Part shown: piece by piece, positions 1 through 5,677 of the stretch
Numbering within the stretch: the stretch's first letter is position 1
How the letters are laid out: each line of letters starts with the position of its first letter
DNA from: an uncultured delta proteobacterium
GTDB taxonomy: Bacteria; Myxococcota_A; Polyangia; Polyangiales; Polyangiaceae
Length of the DNA stretch: 5,677 nt
Assembly: GCA_903893335.1 (NCBI GenBank)
Contig: CAITLX010000221.1
Span: forward strand, 1-5,677
Reading direction: 5' to 3'
Notes under the pieces: model-generated
The model's input: only the letters and a program-made list of their open reading frames with translations
Database searches by the model: none
Told to the model about the DNA's origin: nothing
Translations under genes and position numbers: made by a program

Positions 1-1
1 C

Positions 2-208
2 GCGACCGCCGCGCGCGTGCGCGAGTACTACTCGCAGGAGGTGCGCCTCGCCTCCACGCTGCGCTTCGTCGCGCAGAGCGACGTCGTCGGTCCGATGGGC
101 CCGGAGCTCGTGCCCGTCGCGCCCGAGCGCGCGGCGCAGTTCGCCGCGGACCACCACGGCGCGCCCCCCGTGACCCTCGACGAGCTGCGCAAGGGAGCGC
201 TGCCGTGA
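2..208 (+). CDS. NosL-like protein, C-terminal part (5' end outside window)
   Basis: Only the last 68 codons are visible; the reading frame is open to the left edge and ends at TGA 206-208. The piece resembles the C-terminal half of the NosL family, the copper-binding accessory proteins of nitrous oxide reductase. The best match is the block SDVVGPMGPELVPV (residues about 26-39), where NosL proteins have an SDV-x-GPMG-x-ELVPF-like segment. It is followed by an A-AQFAADHHG stretch and a closing LDEL, like the usual 'F...HGG...fdE' ending. The N-terminal lipoprotein signal and metal ligands would lie outside the window, so they cannot be checked. NosL-like proteins also occur in non-denitrifiers, and no other nos gene is seen here, so a role in N2O reduction is not established; general copper handling is possible. 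A GTG at 17 is internal and not the start. The stop overlaps the start of the next gene (GTGA). Confidence 0.68.
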   Translation, partial: ATAARVREYYSQEVRLASTLRFVAQSDVVGPMGPELVPVAPERAAQFAADHHGAPPVTLDELRKGALP

Positions 209-888
209 GCACCATCGCCGCGCGCCTCGCCGAGCTGCGCTCGCGCATCGCCGTCGCGGCGTCCGCCTCGGGCCGCGACCCGGCCGCCGTCGCGCTCGTC
301 GCCGTCTCGAAGCGCCAGCCCGCGTCGGCGGTGCGCGAGGCGTGGGAGGCCGGCCAGCGCGTGTTCGGCGAGAACTACGCCCAGGAGCTCGTCGCCAAGG
401 CCGCCGAGCTCGCCGACCTCGACGGGCTGGTGTGGCACATGATCGGCCACCTCCAGACGAACAAGGCGCGCGCCGTGGCGCCGCTCGCGCACATGGTCGA
501 GACGATCGACTCGCCCGCGCTCGCCGCCGAGCTCGGCAAGCGCGCCACGGCGCTCGGGCGCGTGCTGCACGCGCTCGTCGAGGTCAACGTGGCGGGCGAG
601 GCGAGCAAGAGCGGCTGCAGCGAGGCCGCCCTCGGCGCGGTCGTCGCGGCCGTGCGCGCGACGCCGGGGCTCGCGCTGCGCGGCCTGATGACGATGCCGC
701 CGCTCTCGGACGACCCCGAGGCGTCGCGCCCGCATTTCGCGCGCCTGCGCGCGCTGCGCGAGCGCCACGGCGGCGCCGCCGCGCTGCCCGAGCTCTCGAT
801 GGGCACGTCGCACGACTTCGAGGTGGCCGTGGCCGAGGGCGCCACGCTCGTGCGCGTCGGCACCGCGCTGTTCGGCGCGAGGGCCTGA
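205..888 (+). CDS. yggS: YggS/PLPBP-family pyridoxal phosphate-binding protein
   Basis: This is a 227-residue protein, the usual length for the YggS (PROSC/PLPBP) family. These are single-domain proteins with the fold type III (alanine racemase-like) barrel that carry PLP and maintain vitamin B6 and amino-acid homeostasis, with no firmly established catalytic reaction. Visible landmarks are AVSK with the PLP lysine at K36 (the same number as in E. coli YggS), FGENYAQEL (about 54-62), WHMIGHLQTNK, a VNVAGEASKSGC block, GLMTMPP, the phosphate-binding SMGTS at 198-202 and RVGTALFG at 217-224. The family usually has SMGMS; threonine here is a mild variant. The GTG start is supported by the lysine numbering and by GGGAG at 193-197, seven bases upstream. 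The start overlaps the NosL-like stop, and the stop TGA overlaps the ATG of rarA, so the three genes are probably translationally coupled. The protein is expected to be cytosolic. Confidence 0.95.
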   Translation: MSTIAARLAELRSRIAVAASASGRDPAAVALVAVSKRQPASAVREAWEAGQRVFGENYAQELVAKAAELADLDGLVWHMIGHLQTNKARAVAPLAHMVETIDSPALAAELGKRATALGRVLHALVEVNVAGEASKSGCSEAALGAVVAAVRATPGLALRGLMTMPPLSDDPEASRPHFARLRALRERHGGAAALPELSMGTSHDFEVAVAEGATLVRVGTALFGARA

Positions 889-2243
889 TGAAGAGGCGCG
901 CTCCTGCGCCGTCGGGGCCCACGCTGCTCGACGCAGCCGCGCGGCTCGACCCCACGCGCGCGCGCGAGCGCCCGCTGGCCGAGCGCATGCGTCCGCGCTC
1001 GCTCGACGAGCTGCTCGGGCAAGGGCACCTGGTCGGCGAGGGCAAGCTGCTCGGTCGGCTCATCGCCCACGACAAACCCCCGTCGATGCTGCTGTGGGGC
1101 CCGCCCGGCTCGGGCAAGACGACGCTCGCGCACGTCATCGCGGAGCACACGCGCGCGCGCTTCGTGGGCTTCAGCGCGGTGCTCGGCGGCGTGCCCGAGC
1201 TGCGCGCGCTGCTCGACGAGGCGCGCGACGAGAAGCGCTACCACGGCGCGCGCACCATCCTCTTCGTCGACGAGATCCACCGCTTCAACAAGGCCCAGCA
1301 GGACGCGCTGCTGCCCCACGTCGAGAACGGCACCGTGACGCTCGTCGGCGCCACGACGGAGAACCCCTCGTTCGGCGTCAACGCCGCGCTCACCTCGCGC
1401 TGCAAGGTCTTCCACCTCGAGCCGCTCGCCGAGGCCGACATCGCGCTGCTCGTCCGACGCGCGCTCGCCGACGTCGAGCGCGGCCTCGGCTCGCTCGGCC
1501 TCTCGGCCGACGACGAGGTGCTCGACGCCATCGCGCACATGGCCGACGGCGACGCGCGACGCGCGCTCGGCACGCTCGAGACGCTCGCCGACGCCGTGCG
1601 CGCCAGCGGCGCCACGCGCATCGATCGCGCGGCGCTCGACGCCTCGGCCGAGACCGTGCCTCGCCGGCACGACAAGGGGGGCGACCAGCACTACGACGTC
1701 GCGAGCGCGTTCATCAAGTCGATGCGCGGCACCGACCCCGACGCCGCGCTCTACTGGATGATGCGCATGCTCGACGCGGGCGACGACCCGCTGTTCGTCT
1801 CGCGGCGCATGCTCATCTTCGCCAGCGAGGACGTGGGCAACGCCGACCCGCGCGCGCTGCTCGTCGCCGAGGCCGCCGACCAGGCGCTCCGGCGCCTCGG
1901 CCTGCCCGAGGGCCTCTACCCGCTGGCGCACGCGTGCCTCTACCTCGCGAGCGCGCCCAAGAGCGACGGCGTCAAGCGCGCCATCGCCGCGACGCGCGCG
2001 GCGCTCGAGGCCCACGGCACGCTCGCGGTGCCGAAGAAGCTGCGCAACGCGCCGACGCGCCTCGCGCGCGAGGAGGGGCACGGCGAGGGGTACAAATACG
2101 CCCACGATTTCCCCGACCACGTCGCGCCCGGCGAGACGTACCTGCCCGACGAGCTCGTGGGCGCACGCTTCTACGAGCCGACCGATCAGGGGCTCGAGAA
2201 GGCCATCGCCGACAAGCTCGCGCGGCTGCGCGGCGCGAAGTAG
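888..2243 (+). CDS. rarA: Replication-associated recombination protein RarA (MgsA), AAA+ ATPase
   Basis: This 451-residue protein matches RarA/MgsA (WRNIP1/Mgs1 family; E. coli RarA is 447 aa), a clamp-loader-related AAA+ ATPase that acts at stalled replication forks. Visible features in order are an R-PLAERMRPRSLDELLGQ N-terminal motif (about 28-45), Walker A GPPGSGKT (71-78), Walker B FVDEIH followed by RFNKAQQDA (126-140), sensor 1 GATTENPSF (154-162), and SRCKVF with the probable arginine finger R171. The sensor 2 region is GDARRALGTLE. The C-terminal tetramerisation domain carries SEDVGNADPRA, APKSDGVKRA, LRNAPTRL and YKYAHDFPDH. All key ATPase residues are present. The ATG at 888 overlaps the yggS stop (ATGA) and has GAGGG at 879-883, four bases upstream. 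The same frame stays open further upstream to 342, but that part is antigenic noise over yggS, Arg/Ala-rich and not RarA-like, so it is excluded. The gene converges on the carboxylase gene. Confidence 0.97.
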   Translation: MKRRAPAPSGPTLLDAAARLDPTRARERPLAERMRPRSLDELLGQGHLVGEGKLLGRLIAHDKPPSMLLWGPPGSGKTTLAHVIAEHTRARFVGFSAVLGGVPELRALLDEARDEKRYHGARTILFVDEIHRFNKAQQDALLPHVENGTVTLVGATTENPSFGVNAALTSRCKVFHLEPLAEADIALLVRRALADVERGLGSLGLSADDEVLDAIAHMADGDARRALGTLETLADAVRASGATRIDRAALDASAETVPRRHDKGGDQHYDVASAFIKSMRGTDPDAALYWMMRMLDAGDDPLFVSRRMLIFASEDVGNADPRALLVAEAADQALRRLGLPEGLYPLAHACLYLASAPKSDGVKRAIAATRAALEAHGTLAVPKKLRNAPTRLAREEGHGEGYKYAHDFPDHVAPGETYLPDELVGARFYEPTDQGLEKAIADKLARLRGAK

Positions 2244-2251
2244 CGCGCTAC
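2240..2251. other. 12-bp perfect palindrome over the rarA stop codon
   Basis: The sequence gtagcgcgctac is its own reverse complement and contains the rarA TAG (2241-2243). As RNA it could form only a four-pair stem with a CGCG loop, and no U-tract follows. It may contribute to transcript ends between the convergent genes, but short GC palindromes are common in such DNA. Confidence 0.3.
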
Positions 2252-2297
2252 GGGCGGAGCGATCAGAGCGGGATGTTGCCGTGCTTGCTCGGCTGCC

Positions 2298-3866
<1,569 letters not shown>

Positions 3867-3916
3867 GGAGGACCCCAGCGTTTAGCACGGGGTGGCCGAC
3901 GCGTCAGCCGACCCTA

Positions 3917-4021
3917 GGAGGGCGAGACGCCCTGGGTGAGCAGGCGCTCGATCAGGGCGAGACACCCTGGGCGAGCAGGCGCTCGATCAGGGTGAGACGC
4001 CCTGGGTGAGCAGGCGCTCGA
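3917..4021 (-). repeat. Three 35-bp tandem copies of the pilZ 3' end
   Basis: The units are 3987-4021 (native, the last 35 nt of the PilZ ORF including TGA), 3952-3986 and 3917-3951. The middle unit matches the native one at 32 of 35 bases; the distal unit also matches at 32 of 35. Read on the minus strand, each can encode IERLL(T/A)QGVSP. The first two end in TGA; in the distal unit the stop triplet is changed to TCC and a TAG follows at 3914-3916. The 35-bp spacing puts the three tails in three different frames. The array occupies over half of the 120-bp gap between pilZ and the carboxylase gene. There are no spacers, so it is not a CRISPR array. Confidence 0.95.
3919..3933 (-). other. Perfect GC-rich hairpin in the distal tail copy
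   Basis: The 15 bases form a perfect 6-bp inverted repeat around a 3-base loop (agggcg-aga-cgccct on the plus strand). In the minus-strand transcript the equivalent segment of the middle copy (3954-3968) keeps the stem through a G-U pair, while the native copy (3989-4003) has one C-A mismatch. This could protect or end the pilZ transcript, but no U-run follows, so it is not called a standard terminator. Confidence 0.35.
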
Positions 4022-4322
4022 TGATGGCCTTGGAGTAGCCGCCGATCTCGCGGAAGACGACGCCCATGCCCGGCGGGTCCTCGTGCAGGCGCATGACCTC
4101 GCCGATGCCCTCGATGGTCTCGATGTCGTCCATGATGACGGTGAAGCGAAGGTTGACCTTCGTGCCCACCGGCAGCGGCGTCTTGGACTTGATGAAGACG
4201 CCCGTCCTCGAGATGTTGGTCACGTACTCGTGGATGAACGCGTCGAAGGACTCGAACTCCTTGTTGATCGTGACCCGCAGATCGCGACGCTCTTCGTCGG
4301 TACCGGTCGTCTCGTCGGTCAT
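3987..4322 (-). CDS. PilZ-domain protein, putative c-di-GMP receptor
   Basis: This 111-residue protein is almost entirely one PilZ domain, with no signal peptide or membrane segment. It carries both parts of the c-di-GMP-binding signature: R-x-x-x-R at R12-R16 (within RRDLR) and N-x-S-x-x-G at N36-S38-G41 (NISRTG), followed by VFIKSKTPLPVGT and a later GIGEVMRLHEDPPGMGVVF block. This architecture resembles the small stand-alone PilZ paralogues that are abundant in myxobacteria. Because both motif halves are intact it plausibly binds c-di-GMP, but the downstream target is unknown. The ATG at 4322 has a strong GGAGG eight bases upstream. It follows the ribonuclease G/E gene by 26 bp on the same strand, so the two are probably co-transcribed. 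The last 35 nt of the ORF recur twice immediately after its stop codon. Confidence 0.92.
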   Translation of the reverse strand: MTDETTGTDEERRDLRVTINKEFESFDAFIHEYVTNISRTGVFIKSKTPLPVGTKVNLRFTVIMDDIETIEGIGEVMRLHEDPPGMGVVFREIGGYSKAIIERLLTQGVSP

Positions 4323-4330
4323 CGCGAAAG

Positions 4331-4335
4331 CCTCC
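4331..4335 (-). promoter_or_regulatory. Shine-Dalgarno site of the PilZ gene
   Basis: GGAGG on the minus strand lies eight bases before the ATG at 4322. It sits in the 26-bp gap after the ribonuclease gene's stop and fixes the start of the PilZ protein. It is the strongest ribosome-binding site in the window, suggesting independent initiation rather than pure coupling. Confidence 0.7.
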
Positions 4336-4348
4336 GGGGGGAGCGCGC

Positions 4349-5677
<1,329 letters not shown>

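Noticed and set aside
28..813. Minus-strand open frame (261 codons) opposite the NosL-like and yggS genes
   Set aside because: It has Arg/Ala/Gly-rich translation, no recognisable domain, and lies opposite confident genes.
342..887. Upstream extension of the rarA frame
   Set aside because: The extension translates to Arg/Ala-rich noise over yggS. The ATG at 888 with its overlap and ribosome-binding site gives the normal RarA length.
375..2120. Long minus-strand open frame (581 codons) opposite yggS and rarA
   Set aside because: It has Arg/Ala/Glu/Val-rich composition without family motifs, and it mirrors well-recognised genes. It is a shadow frame expected in very GC-rich DNA.
3879..3907. 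Possible promoter for the carboxylase gene: CTGACG, 17-bp spacer, TGC-TAAACG on the minus strand
   Set aside because: Matches to the consensus are partial, and the implied transcript would start only about 8 nt before the ATG, inside or past the ribosome-binding site. It could be a chance match.
3917..4021. Reading the 35-bp array as CRISPR or an integration site
   Set aside because: The units abut without spacers and are plainly derived from the pilZ coding end. No cas, integrase or att-like context is visible.

Overview
The window is very GC-rich and densely coded, with strong G/C bias at third codon positions. Together with the gene content (a PilZ protein of the type abundant in myxobacteria, an RNase G/E with a low-complexity insert, a propionyl-CoA carboxylase-type carboxyltransferase and a NosL-like protein), this suggests a soil or marine myxobacterium or related deltaproteobacterial lineage. 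That assignment is an inference; no rRNA or lineage marker is present.

Layout. A rightward block occupies 1-2243: the 3' end of a NosL-like gene, then a YggS/PLPBP-family PLP-binding protein, then the AAA+ ATPase RarA (MgsA). These genes overlap at their stop/start codons (GTGA and ATGA), so they look co-transcribed and translationally coupled. A leftward block occupies 2298-5677. In transcription order it holds a 5'-truncated ribonuclease G/E-family gene, a small PilZ-domain protein, and a carboxyltransferase (beta) subunit of a propionyl-CoA-type acyl-CoA carboxylase. The two blocks converge, with rarA and the carboxylase gene separated by only 54 bp. No gene-free stretch exceeds about 120 bp, and no RNA gene, insertion sequence or CRISPR array was seen.

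Functionally this is mostly housekeeping: PLP homeostasis, replication-fork maintenance, RNA processing, c-di-GMP sensing and propionyl-CoA/odd-chain metabolism. The most unusual structure lies outside the genes. The last 35 nt of the carboxylase ORF (as one partial copy) and of the pilZ ORF (as two extra copies) are tandemly repeated directly downstream of their own stop codons. The two loci share no obvious long homology, yet both use a 35-bp period, and both repeats begin immediately after the native TGA. Because 35 is not a multiple of 3, the three pilZ tails lie in three different reading frames. This stop-anchored tail duplication is the feature most worth a second look.
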